A stretch of DNA of 64,000 nt. It comes from Streptomyces sp. CB02009 (GTDB taxonomy: Bacteria; Actinomycetota; Actinomycetes; Streptomycetales; Streptomycetaceae). This document shows positions 44,325-52,296 of this stretch, piece by piece. Each line of letters begins with the position of its first letter. Within the stretch, counting starts at the first letter, position 1. The notes beneath the pieces were generated by a model that was given only the letters and a program-made list of their open reading frames with translations, was not told the DNA's origin and ran no database searches. The stretch covers positions 1,130,379-1,194,378 of the forward strand of contig NZ_LIVV01000001.1 in assembly GCF_001905825.1 (NCBI RefSeq), given 5' to 3'. The translations under genes were made by a program, and so were the position numbers.

Positions 44325-44756
44325 ATGACTGAAGTGGCCACCAGCAGGCAGCTGGACTGGGTCCTGGACGATCTCGTGGGCCGTATACCGGAGATCCGCT
44401 GCGCCATCGTGCTGTCGGGAGACGGTCTCCTCATCGGGAAGTCGCACGACCTGGGCCGCGACGACGGCGAGCGCCTCTCGGCCCTGGCGTCCGGCATGCA
44501 CAGCCTCGCCCGGGGCACGGCGCAGTACTTCCGCGGCGGCGCGGTCCAGCAGACCGTCATCCAGATGGAGCACGCGTTCCTGTTCATCACCGCTGCCGGG
44601 CAGGGCGCGCGTCTGGCGGCCCTCGCCTCGCAGGAGGTTGACGCGGGCATGATGGCCTACGAGATGGGAACGCTCGTCAAGCAGGTCGGAGCGTACCTGA
44701 GTGCCGCGCCGCGCATCCCAGGCCACCACACCGTCGCACACAGCCAGGATGCCTGA
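44325..44756 (+). CDS. cvnB: CvnB, roadblock/LC7 protein
   Basis: 143 aa. Roadblock/LC7 domain of the MglB type: LDWVLDDLVGRIPEIRCAIV, GDGLLIGKSHDLGRD, HAFLFITAAGQGARLAAL. It should act on the partner GTPase CvnD. ATG 44325 has AAGGA at the right distance; an ATG at 44295, 3 bp after the cvnA stop, lacks one. Overlaps cvnC by 8 bp. Confidence 0.93.
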   Translation: MTEVATSRQLDWVLDDLVGRIPEIRCAIVLSGDGLLIGKSHDLGRDDGERLSALASGMHSLARGTAQYFRGGAVQQTVIQMEHAFLFITAAGQGARLAALASQEVDAGMMAYEMGTLVKQVGAYLSAAPRIPGHHTVAHSQDA

Positions 44757-45120
44757 GCCGCGCGAGCTCGACGGGGCGATTGCCGGACGCCACCTCCGGC
44801 CCTACACCATCACTGGTGGTCGTACCCGACACAACCACTACCACTTCACGCTGATCACTCTGGTGGTCACACGATCGCCCGACGTCGACCATCCCCACCT
44901 GACGCCGGAGGCGGCGCAGATCCTGGAGCTGTGCCGCCACAGGGCCATAGCGATCGCGGAGATCGCCGCCCATCTGGATCTCCCCGTAAGCGTCGTCAAA
45001 GTCCTCTGCGGTGATCTCCTCGCGGACGAGAAGATCATCGTGCAGGCGCCACCCTCACAGTCCGACAGACCGAGCGTGGAACTCATCGAAAGGGTTATCG
45101 ATGGCATCCGCCAGCTCTGA
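44749..45120 (+). CDS. cvnC: CvnC, DUF742 protein
   Basis: 123 aa. DUF742 protein: RHLRPYTITGGRTRHNHYHF, then AAQILELCRHRAIAIAEIAA and LPVSVVKVLCGDLLADEKII, a winged-helix-like C-terminus. In conservons it sits between the roadblock and GTPase genes. ATG 44749 lies before the cvnB stop and the 3' end overlaps cvnD by 20 bp, so the operon is tightly coupled. Confidence 0.93.
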   Translation: MPEPRELDGAIAGRHLRPYTITGGRTRHNHYHFTLITLVVTRSPDVDHPHLTPEAAQILELCRHRAIAIAEIAAHLDLPVSVVKVLCGDLLADEKIIVQAPPSQSDRPSVELIERVIDGIRQL

Positions 45121-45697
45121 ACAGATCCATCTCCCCACGGCCGTGAAGATCCTCGTCGCGGGTGGATTCGGTGTCGGCAAGACGACGATGGTGGGATCGG
45201 TGAGTGAGATCGCGCCGTTGGAGACGGAGGAGCGACTCACCCAGGCCGGCCAGAACATCGACAGTCTCGACGGGGTGGAGGGCAAGACGTCCACCACGGT
45301 CGCCATGGACTTCGGCCGCATCACGATCAGCCCGGAACTCGTGCTGTACCTCTTCGGCACACCGGGCCAGGAACGCTTCTGGTTCATGTGGGACGAGATC
45401 GCCCACGGCACGCTCGGCGCGCTCGTCCTCGCGGACACCCGCCGTCTGGAAGCCTCGTTCGGCTCGATCGACTTCTTCGAGGAACGCGGCATCCCCTTCG
45501 CGGTCGGTGTGAACTGCTTCAACGGAGAACGGGCCTGGACCACGGAACAGGTGCGCTCCGCCCTCGACCTCGACCCTGTCGTCCCGGTGGTCCTGTGCGA
45601 CGTCCGCACCCGCGAGTCCAGCAAGGAAGTCCTCCTCGCCGTCCTGGAAGCCGCCCACCGCAAGGCGTCCCCGCAGTACACGACCACCTCGCCGTGA
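45101..45697 (+). CDS. cvnD: CvnD, small GTP-binding protein
   Basis: 198-aa Ras-like GTPase of the conservon type. The P-loop is VAGGFGVGKTTMVGS (residues 19-34), switch II/G3 is LFGTPGQERFWFM, and FAVGVNCFNG replaces the usual NKxD. It would be the output of the cvnABCD signalling complex, affecting development or secondary metabolism. ATG 45101 lies within the cvnC 3' end. Confidence 0.93.
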   Translation: MASASSEQIHLPTAVKILVAGGFGVGKTTMVGSVSEIAPLETEERLTQAGQNIDSLDGVEGKTSTTVAMDFGRITISPELVLYLFGTPGQERFWFMWDEIAHGTLGALVLADTRRLEASFGSIDFFEERGIPFAVGVNCFNGERAWTTEQVRSALDLDPVVPVVLCDVRTRESSKEVLLAVLEAAHRKASPQYTTTSP

Positions 45698-46180
45698 CGG
45701 ACCGGCAGGACGCCGGACGGCCACACCTTGCCGCACGTGCCGAGCCCGGACGACGACGTCCCTCGGCATTCCGAGTGACCGGAGCAGCGCGGGGCTCCGC
45801 GACAGGACGCTGAGCCCGCGCGGATCCACAGACACCCGATTGCCGTGCCCGGCCCTGAGTCGTGCGGTGCTCCGGCTCCTCCCCGAACCCGCCGCCTCTG
45901 GAGTCCCGGTCGGGCGAGGGGTGCTCTGGTGCGCTCCGCCGTGATCCGACGTACACGCACCTGGGCACGGGCACATGGGCGAAACACGGGGTGGCGCCCG
46001 GCGAGGCGGTTCGGCCTCGCCGGGCGCCCTTCCGGCGACACGGTCGGTGGGACGGGCAGGGGAAGCGGGCTACTGCCGCTGCTGCGGGGCCAGTTGGTAC
46101 CTTCATCTCTTGTACATGGGGCGACCGGTGGCCGACCCATGGAGCGGGGGTCGCCGGCGGGAGGGGACGGCCCGGTTCGA
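45698..46180. other. 483-bp convergent intergenic stretch with terminator
   Basis: Between the cvnD stop (+) and the sugar-binding protein stop (-) there is no supported gene. The stem at 45993-46028 is the only clear structure. Confidence 0.55.
45993..46028. terminator. Strong hairpin, probable terminator
   Basis: GGCGCCCGGCGAGGC (45993-46007) and GCCTCGCCGGGCGCC (46014-46028) are perfect 15-bp arms with loop GGTTCG. It could terminate the minus-strand sugar-binding protein transcript (150 bp past its stop) and the plus-strand conservon transcript. Confidence 0.75.
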
Positions 46181-47251
46181 CTACTTGAGGCCGAGCTTGG
46201 TGCACTTCTCGGCGAGCTCGGAGGAGCAGATGTCGGCCGCCGTGTAGATGCCTTCCTCGATGACCGTGGACTTGATGTTCTTCTCGTCGACGACCACCGG
46301 GTCGAGCAGGATCGACGGGACGCCGTCGGTCTCGGTCTTGGCGCGGAGCGGCACGTCCATCAGCAGGTCGACCGCGAGCTCGGCGGCCTTGGGCGCGAGC
46401 TCGAGCGGGCTCTTGTAGATGGTGAAGGTCTGGGTGCCGGCGATGATGCGCTGGATGCCGGCGATCTCGGCGTCCTGGCCACCCACCGGGATGTCCTTGA
46501 TGCCGGCGTTCTCGAGAGCGGTGACGATGCCGCCGGCCATGCCGTCGTTGCCCGAGTAGACCGCGTCGATCTTGTCCTTGCCGACCGAGGCGATCGCGGC
46601 GGACATCTTCTCGCCGGCGACCTTGGGGTCCCACTCGCCCGAGGCCTCGTAGGCGATCCTGCCGACCTTGCCGTCGAGGGCGGTGTGGGCGCCCTTCTTG
46701 AAGAGACCCGCGTTCGCGTCCTTCTCGTCACCGTTGATCATCACGACGTTGGCGGAGGCCGCCTCGGCGCCGAGGGCGGCCAGCAGGGCCTCGCCCTGGA
46801 GCTCGCCGACCTTGTTGTTGTCGTGGCTGACGTAGGCGTCGGCGCCCGCGATGAAGCGGTCGTACGCGAGGACCTTGACCCCCTTGGCCTGCGCCTCCTT
46901 GACCCAGTCGACGGCCTTGGTCGCGTCGACCGCGTCGAGCGCGATGACCCTCACGCCTCCGGCGATCAGCTGGTCGAACTGCTGCTTCTGCTTGACCACG
47001 TCGGAGACCGCGTTGTTGTACACGATCTCGCAGGTGAGACAGGCGCCCTTGACGGCCTGCTCGAACTGGGGTCTGTCCAGCGCCTCGTACCGCGCGGTCT
47101 TGTTCTCCGGAAGGAGCAGGCCGATCTTGGTCGAGCTGCCCTTGTCGCTGCTGCCGGCGCTGTCGTCGCCGGCCTGGCCGCAGGCGGCGAGCGAGAGCGC
47201 CATCGACACCGCGGTCGTGGCGATGACGGTGCGACGCGTCACTGCGTTCAT
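46181..47251 (-). CDS. Sugar ABC transporter substrate-binding lipoprotein (XylF-like), orphan
   Basis: 356 aa. Lipoprotein signal peptide (VIATTAVSMALSLAACG, Cys near residue 24) and a periplasmic-binding protein type I fold: KIGLLLPENKTARYEALDRP, VRVIALDAVDATKAVDWV, VLAYDRFIAGADAYVSHDNN, IDAVYSGNDGMAGGIVTALE. It resembles the D-xylose/ribose binding group. Normally an ATPase and a permease follow; here nothing follows on the strand for 480 bp, so it is solitary and may serve a transporter elsewhere. ATG 47251. Operator-like palindromes lie upstream at 47335-47370. Confidence 0.92.
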   Translation of the reverse strand: MNAVTRRTVIATTAVSMALSLAACGQAGDDSAGSSDKGSSTKIGLLLPENKTARYEALDRPQFEQAVKGACLTCEIVYNNAVSDVVKQKQQFDQLIAGGVRVIALDAVDATKAVDWVKEAQAKGVKVLAYDRFIAGADAYVSHDNNKVGELQGEALLAALGAEAASANVVMINGDEKDANAGLFKKGAHTALDGKVGRIAYEASGEWDPKVAGEKMSAAIASVGKDKIDAVYSGNDGMAGGIVTALENAGIKDIPVGGQDAEIAGIQRIIAGTQTFTIYKSPLELAPKAAELAVDLLMDVPLRAKTETDGVPSILLDPVVVDEKNIKSTVIEEGIYTAADICSSELAEKCTKLGLK

Positions 47252-47334
47252 GAGGGTTGCCTCCCTGACGAGGCCGCGACGTTGCGGCCGAGGTGGCTCG
47301 AAGTCAACTTGTCCGTCACATTGCCGTCAAGAAG

Positions 47335-47370
47335 TAAACGTTTAACGAGATGGCAACGGTAGTTACCGTT
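47335..47370. promoter_or_regulatory. Two palindromes upstream of the sugar-binding protein gene
   Basis: TAAACGTTTA (47335-47344) is a perfect 10-bp palindrome with the central CG of LacI/GalR-family operators. AACGGTA-GT-TACCGTT (47355-47370) is a second, 7-2-7 inverted repeat. They lie 84-119 bp upstream of the minus-strand ATG. A LacI-type sugar repressor is the natural candidate. The rest of the 526-bp gap to the exporter gene includes GGCCAGATGCGGG-type repeats (about 47432-47490) and no gene. Confidence 0.6.
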
Positions 47371-47706
47371 ATGTAGGTGAATCCGAGGTGGGACGCGAAC
47401 GTTGCGTCGCTCGCCGCCGGACGCGGGGGCGTGGCCAGATGCGGGGGCGCCGCCGGATGCGGGGGACGCGGCCAGATGCGGGCGGGCCCGGATGCGCGCT
47501 CGCAGCCGGTGACGCGGCGGGGCGGCGGCCAGCGGGGGACGCACGCGCGCCGATGTGTCCCGCCGCCTTGCTGAGCCCATCCGGAATTCATGAGAATTCC
47601 CCCACGCGCAATGCGGCCCGGAGGGCACAGAATTGCTCGGACCGCAAAACCCGCAGTGGGCATGAATTCCGTTCCGGCGCAACGGTATTGGCGAGGAAAT
47701 CCGAGC

Positions 47707-47735
47707 TTGACTGCGTCGTCGGGTTTACCTATGGT
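47707..47735 (+). promoter_or_regulatory. Sigma-70-like (HrdB) promoter for the exporter gene
   Basis: TTGACT (47707-47712), a 17-bp spacer and TATGGT (47730-47735) form one of the best consensus-like promoters in the window. The exporter ATG is 43 bp downstream. Confidence 0.6.
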
Positions 47736-47777
47736 CCAGTCGATCAGTTTCCCGCCGATCGATATCCGAAGGTGTTC

Positions 47778-49340
47778 ATGACCGTGACTCCAGCGCTGCC
47801 GAAGTCCAGGCAGCAATTAATTCTCGCCGTTCTCATGCTGTGCTCGCTTCTCATCTGGCTGGAGAACACCGTCCTGAGTACGACACTGGAGACCCTCGCG
47901 GACCCGGTCCGCGGTCTGGGGGCCGACCCCGGACAGCTCCAGTGGGCGACCGGCTCGTACACCCTGGCCTTCGCCACATTGATGTTCACCGCGGGCGCGT
48001 TGGGTGATCGGTTCGGTCACCGGACGGTGTTCGCCAGCGGGTTGGTGATCTTTGCCGGGTCCTCGCTGTGGGCGGCGCTCGCAAGCGATGCGGGCCTGCT
48101 GATCGCCGCCCGAGCTGCGATGGGGGTGGGCAGCGCACTCATCACACCCGCCATGCTGGCCATCCTCGTGCTGACGTTCACCGGCCCCGCGCGGGCTGCC
48201 GCGATCGGCATCTTCTCGACATCGGCCGGTGTCGGAATGGCCGCCGGCCCGGTGCTCGCGGGATTCCTGCTTCACCATTTCTGGTGGGGCTCGGTCTTTC
48301 TGATCAATGTCCCGGTCGCGGTACTCGCACTGGTCGGGCTCGTCGTGCTGGTTCCGAATGTCCGCAGCCCCGCACCGCGCCCACTGGACCCCGCCGGAAT
48401 GCTGCTGTCGATCTGCGGACTCGTGGCCTTGGCCTACGGGCTGATCCGGGCGGGACAGGCGCCGGTGTGGAGCCGTATCGACGTCTGGGCGCCGATCGTC
48501 GTCGGCCTGGTTCTGCTGGTCGCCTTCGTCCTCGTCGAACTGCGCGCGAAGGCGCCCGGCTTCGATCCGAGGCTGCTCGCGCGACGCGCGTTCGGTGGGG
48601 GCAACGCGGCGCTCGGACTGCTGCTCTTCGGCGTGGCCGCGATCACCTTCTACAACGCGTTCTATCTGCAGGGCGCGCTGGCCTTCTCACCGATGAGGGC
48701 GGGTCTGGCGACGGTCCCGACCGCGATCGGCGCGCTCGTCGGGGCGCCCCTCGCCTCACGCCTGGTGCGCCGACTGTCGCTGCGCACCGTCGCGGTGCCG
48801 GCGCTGGCCGTGGCCGCGATGAGCATGGGCGGGTACGGGTTCCTCGGCCTCCACACTCCACTCGTGTGGATCGAGGCCCTGCTGTTGGTGCAGGGTCTCT
48901 CGATCGGCATGGTGATCGGCCCCGTCACGGCCGCGTTGGTCAGCGACCTGCCGCTGGACCAGGCCGGTGCGGGATCCGCCGTCACCAACACCGTGCGACA
49001 GACCGGCAGCGTGCTCGGGATCGCCGTCGGCGGCACGATCATGTCCATCGTGTACCGACGGGCGATCGAGCCCGCTCTGGAGGGTGCGCCAGGTCCGGTG
49101 CGGGACCAGGCGCGAGTCTCCGCCGAGCAGGCCCGCCACGTCGCCGCGGCTGTCCACCGCCCCGCTCTTGCCGAGGCCGCGGATGATGCGTTCATCCATG
49201 CCATGCGTGTCGGCGCGGGCTGGATCGCCGTGGTCGTGCTCCTCGGGGCGGCCGTGCTGCTGCTCGCCCTGCCCGCTGTCGAGAAGAAGACGGTACGGAC
49301 ACGGGAACCGGACCCCGAGGAGGCTCGCAGCTCCGTCTGA
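47778..49340 (+). CDS. DHA2-family (14-TM) MFS exporter with a TTA codon
   Basis: 520 aa drug:H+ antiporter of the DHA2 group. Family motifs: LQWATGSYTLAFATLMFTAG with GALGDRFGHRTVFASGLVIF (motif A), GSALITPAMLAILVLTFTGP and GVGMAAGPVLAGFLLHHFWW (motif C). About 14 hydrophobic helices. Codon 14 is TTA (47817-47819), rare in Streptomyces and read only by the bldA tRNA, so translation should depend on development. ATG 47778 with AAGGTG. No TetR or MarR gene is adjacent. Confidence 0.92.
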   Translation: MTVTPALPKSRQQLILAVLMLCSLLIWLENTVLSTTLETLADPVRGLGADPGQLQWATGSYTLAFATLMFTAGALGDRFGHRTVFASGLVIFAGSSLWAALASDAGLLIAARAAMGVGSALITPAMLAILVLTFTGPARAAAIGIFSTSAGVGMAAGPVLAGFLLHHFWWGSVFLINVPVAVLALVGLVVLVPNVRSPAPRPLDPAGMLLSICGLVALAYGLIRAGQAPVWSRIDVWAPIVVGLVLLVAFVLVELRAKAPGFDPRLLARRAFGGGNAALGLLLFGVAAITFYNAFYLQGALAFSPMRAGLATVPTAIGALVGAPLASRLVRRLSLRTVAVPALAVAAMSMGGYGFLGLHTPLVWIEALLLVQGLSIGMVIGPVTAALVSDLPLDQAGAGSAVTNTVRQTGSVLGIAVGGTIMSIVYRRAIEPALEGAPGPVRDQARVSAEQARHVAAAVHRPALAEAADDAFIHAMRVGAGWIAVVVLLGAAVLLLALPAVEKKTVRTREPDPEEARSSV

Positions 49341-49381
49341 GGAGGTGCGGAGTCGTACGGGGCGGGCGCCGGCCTCCGCCC

Positions 49382-49468
49382 CGTACGACTCGCGGCCTGC
49401 GTGGTCCGCCCGTACGACGCGCGGCCTGCGTGGTCGGCCTGTACGACGCGCGGCCTGCGCGGTTCGCC
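49382..49468. repeat. 29-bp tandem repeat, three copies
   Basis: Units 49382-49410, 49411-49439 and 49440-49468 share CGTACGAC-CGCGGCCTGCGTGG with few differences and no spacers. They lie between the convergent exporter and DUF4239 stops. Possibly a transcription-termination or recombination product. Not a CRISPR, since no unique spacers exist. Confidence 0.85.
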
Positions 49469-49476
49469 TCGGGCGC

Positions 49477-50277
49477 TCAGACGGTACGGCGGTTGCCCCG
49501 GTCGTCGCAGGGCAGCTCGGCGGCCGGGTGGTTGGCGGTGAAGTCGCGGGTGGCCTGGCGCTCGGCTTCGGAGATCGCGGTGGGTTCCACCTGGATGATG
49601 CCGCCGAAGGGGCGGTCGACGTCGCGGATGATGCACAGGGTCGTGGTGAGGAGCGCGGTGATCACCACCAAGGTGACCACCTGACCGCGGTTGTTCCTGC
49701 GGGGCAGGCAGATGCCGAGGCCGATGACGGTGATGGTCAGGGTGGCGAGCAGGAACCAGAGGATGGCGCTGGGGATGCTGGCGGTGGCCTGGGTCAGGCG
49801 TTCCTCGCGTTCGTCGGAGCGCTTGTTGTCGGCGGCGACCAGCATGCCGAACACGGGCTGGCCCGCGAGATCGCGGAAGGCGGCGCGGAAGTCGGTCGAC
49901 CAGACGCTGGGGGCGGGTGAGCCGTCGCCGTCGGCCATGGCCGGCCACTCCTGGGTGCGGACCGCACGGGCGTAGCAGACGGCGTCGGCCTGGATGCGTG
50001 CCCGCTGGACCTCGGGCGCGTACTCGGCGGTCTCGACGAGCTGGTCCAGCGCACGGGCTTCACCGCGCGACGCGACCTCGGCCTTGCCGTACGAGCCGTT
50101 GGCCGTGACCAGGACGAACGCGAGGAGCAGGACGGTGAGGGTCAGCAGGGGGCCGACGAGGTCCTTGACGGCCATGCCGGTGTCGTCGTCCTCGTTGAGG
50201 AGTCTGGGGCGCAGCCATCGGTTGGCGGCCAGTCCGGCGAGCAGGGCGGCGATGGCGACGGCGATGACGAGCAGCAC
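49477..50277 (-). CDS. DUF4239-family membrane protein
   Basis: 266 aa. Two N-terminal hydrophobic segments (LLVIAVAIAALLAGLAAN; VGPLLTLTVLLLAFVLVTAN), a central domain (GSYGKAEVASRGEARALDQL, the family signature), and two C-terminal segments (ILWFLLATLTITVIGLGICL; VVTLVVITALLTTTLCII). Function unknown for the family. GTG 50277 follows AAAGGTG; the upstream extension is not supported. Confidence 0.85.
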   Translation of the reverse strand: MLLVIAVAIAALLAGLAANRWLRPRLLNEDDDTGMAVKDLVGPLLTLTVLLLAFVLVTANGSYGKAEVASRGEARALDQLVETAEYAPEVQRARIQADAVCYARAVRTQEWPAMADGDGSPAPSVWSTDFRAAFRDLAGQPVFGMLVAADNKRSDEREERLTQATASIPSAILWFLLATLTITVIGLGICLPRRNNRGQVVTLVVITALLTTTLCIIRDVDRPFGGIIQVEPTAISEAERQATRDFTANHPAAELPCDDRGNRRTV

Positions 50278-50470
50278 GGACGGACACCTTTCACGGGGGA
50301 GCCGGGAACCGTCGACGGCCCCGGTGTGTGCGCCGAGCATCTCCACATCCGGAAGAGAAGGGGAACGGGAGAATCGTTCGTTCGCCTTCTCACGAGGGAG
50401 ACCCGTTGGGCTGTGCGGCGGACCTGCCGGTCGGAGGGGAACTCTCGGACCTCCCGGTCGGAGGGGGAGC

Positions 50471-51532
50471 TCAGACTCCTTGCTCGGGCCAGCCCAGCAG
50501 CCGGGCGCCGATCACCGCCGTCTGGAGGGTGTAGCGGTGGACGGGGTCTCCGGGGTCCGACCCGGTCAGACGGTGGATGCGGTCGAGGCGGTAGGTGACG
50601 GCCCGGACGCTCAGGTTCAGCCGCCGGGCGGCCTCGGCCGCCACACAGCCGGTGTCGAAGTACGCGGCGAGGGTGTCGATGAGCGGAGCGGCGCCGCCCC
50701 GCGCTCCCCGGAGCGGGCCCAGGACGCTGTGCACCAGATCTGCCATGGCCTGCCGGTCACGGGTGAGCACCGGGTAGACGAGCAGGTCGGCGGCGTGCAG
50801 GACCGGCTCTTCGAGTTCCAGGCGGGCGGCCAGGTCGAGGGCGTTGAGTGCTTCCTCGTAGGAGTGGACGACGCCGCCGGGGCCGGAGTGGGGCCGGCCG
50901 ATGGCGACCTGGCCGCCGTCGGTCGCGGCGTGCGCCAGCTTCGCGAAGAACGTCAGGACGTCGAGCTCGTCGGACGGCGCGACACAGATCAGCCGCCCGT
51001 CCTTCGTGGTGAGCAGGATGCGGCGGTGCCCGAATCGGGCCACCAGGGACGACTCGACGTGTCGGGTCACGGGGTATCCGTCGTCGTACGGCTCCCGGCC
51101 CTGCGCCACGGCCACGGCGTGGGCCTGCGCGAGAAGCAGACCGAAGCGCTCCGCCCGCTCGGCCAGACGGCCCAGGTCGCTCCGTCCGTGCAGCAGATCG
51201 TCGATGAACTCCCGCCTGAAGGCCTCCTCCTGACGTATCGCCAGTCTCTGCGCCCGTTCGTGCCCCTCGGCGAACGCGTCCACGGCCCACTCGATCACGG
51301 CGAGAAGATGTCCCGCGGCGTTCGGCGGCAGTTCCTCCCACAGCACCTGAGCGGCGGAGAGATGGGCCCGGACGAGCGCGCGCATGCCCAGGCCGGCCTC
51401 GGCGGCCCGCTCGCCCCGCAGGCGCAGCGCGTCCACTTCCTCGCGCTTCAGGCGCCTTCCGGAGGCGCAGGCATCGGCCAGTATCCGGGTGTACCCGTCC
51501 AGATACTCCTCCGGCACGTCCTGCTCCGTCAT
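50471..51532 (-). CDS. PucR/CdaR-family transcriptional regulator
   Basis: 353 aa. N-terminal helical RsbRD-like region (residues ~10-150), a GGDEF-like central domain (AHAATDGGQVAIGRPHSGPG), and a C-terminal PucR HTH (DTLAAYFDTGCVAAEAARRL, NLSVRAVTYRLDRIHRLTG). ATG 51532 follows GGGGAGA. It may regulate its divergent or downstream neighbours; no metabolic cluster is evident. The 193-bp gap to DUF4239 has a near-direct repeat of GGTCGGAGGGG (about 50435-50470). Confidence 0.88.
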   Translation of the reverse strand: MTEQDVPEEYLDGYTRILADACASGRRLKREEVDALRLRGERAAEAGLGMRALVRAHLSAAQVLWEELPPNAAGHLLAVIEWAVDAFAEGHERAQRLAIRQEEAFRREFIDDLLHGRSDLGRLAERAERFGLLLAQAHAVAVAQGREPYDDGYPVTRHVESSLVARFGHRRILLTTKDGRLICVAPSDELDVLTFFAKLAHAATDGGQVAIGRPHSGPGGVVHSYEEALNALDLAARLELEEPVLHAADLLVYPVLTRDRQAMADLVHSVLGPLRGARGGAAPLIDTLAAYFDTGCVAAEAARRLNLSVRAVTYRLDRIHRLTGSDPGDPVHRYTLQTAVIGARLLGWPEQGV

Positions 51533-51767
51533 GTCTCCCCTGCCCCTCGCATGGTGACCCCGGCCGTCGTGATCGGCCCGGCGCCCGGTCGGCCGTGCCG
51601 CCCCAGGGGCGGACACCGGCATCAAGAACGCGTCAAGACTGCCGGGCGACGGCAATGCGGGCAACCGTGAGGCCCTGACACCATGCGGTTGCCAGGGAGT
51701 GCGCCGCGGCTTCGATGCCGGGTGCCGGAACACGCGTGGGTGTGCCGCGCGGGGGAGGGGGAGTGTG

Positions 51768-52058
51768 ATGGTCGACTCGACGGACACCCGCTGCCCCGGT
51801 TCCGAGGACGCCTCGGTGACGGCCTTCGCGTCGGCCGCAAGCCCGGCGTCGTCCGCTCGGCCGCCCTCCTTCCCGTCGTCGGCCTCGACGGCCACGCCCC
51901 GGACGTTCACCCTCTCCGGGCGGACGATCCGACGCCGTGCGGTGAACGCGCTGCCGAAGCTCTTCCCCGACGAACCCGCGCCGTCCCGGCAGGACTTCGC
52001 CGGCCGCAGGAGTACCTTCCGCAGCGTGCGGACCGACACGGACCCTGGCCAGGCGTAG
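51768..52058 (+). CDS. Possible small protein (96 aa)
   Basis: ATG 51768 follows a very strong SD (GGGGGAGGGGGAG). The product is Ser/Ala/Thr-rich (MVDSTDTRCPGSEDASVTAF) and then basic (SGRTIRRRAVNALPKLFPDE). Third-codon GC is high. No domain, signal peptide or homologue is recognised, and the opposite strand is also open, so it could be chance. It lies between the PucR and flotillin genes. Confidence 0.4.
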   Translation: MVDSTDTRCPGSEDASVTAFASAASPASSARPPSFPSSASTATPRTFTLSGRTIRRRAVNALPKLFPDEPAPSRQDFAGRRSTFRSVRTDTDPGQA

Positions 52059-52140
52059 GACCCGGCACGGGACGGCCACACCGTCGTCGTCCACGCACAT
52101 CCGGCACGTACGCCACTGGTCGCCCGGCGCTCGGCGGCAC

Positions 52141-52190
52141 CACGCCGCACCGCGCCGCACCGCGCCGCACCGCGCCACACCACGTCGGAC
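52141..52190. repeat. 10-bp tandem repeat (CACCGCGCCG type)
   Basis: About five 10-bp units with one- or two-base differences (CACGCCGCAC, CGCGCCGCAC x2, CGCGCCACAC, CACGTCGGAC), one DNA turn each, in the 238-bp gap upstream of the flotillin-like gene. They could be a binding array or simple sequence. Confidence 0.7.
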
Positions 52191-52296
52191 AGCACCGGCG
52201 GGGTCCTGGGGCGCGGTCCCACGACACCGCGCCCGCTCCTCCCGCAGCGCCGCCTGATCCCGCGTGCCCTCACTCTCGACCGACTCGGGGATTCTC

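Noticed and set aside
41476..44325. 949-aa open frame opposite cvnA
   Set aside because: Shadow of CvnA; the product is Gly/Arg-rich with no domain.
49382..49468. CRISPR-like 29-bp repeats
   Set aside because: The repeats are contiguous with no unique spacers and there are no cas genes nearby.
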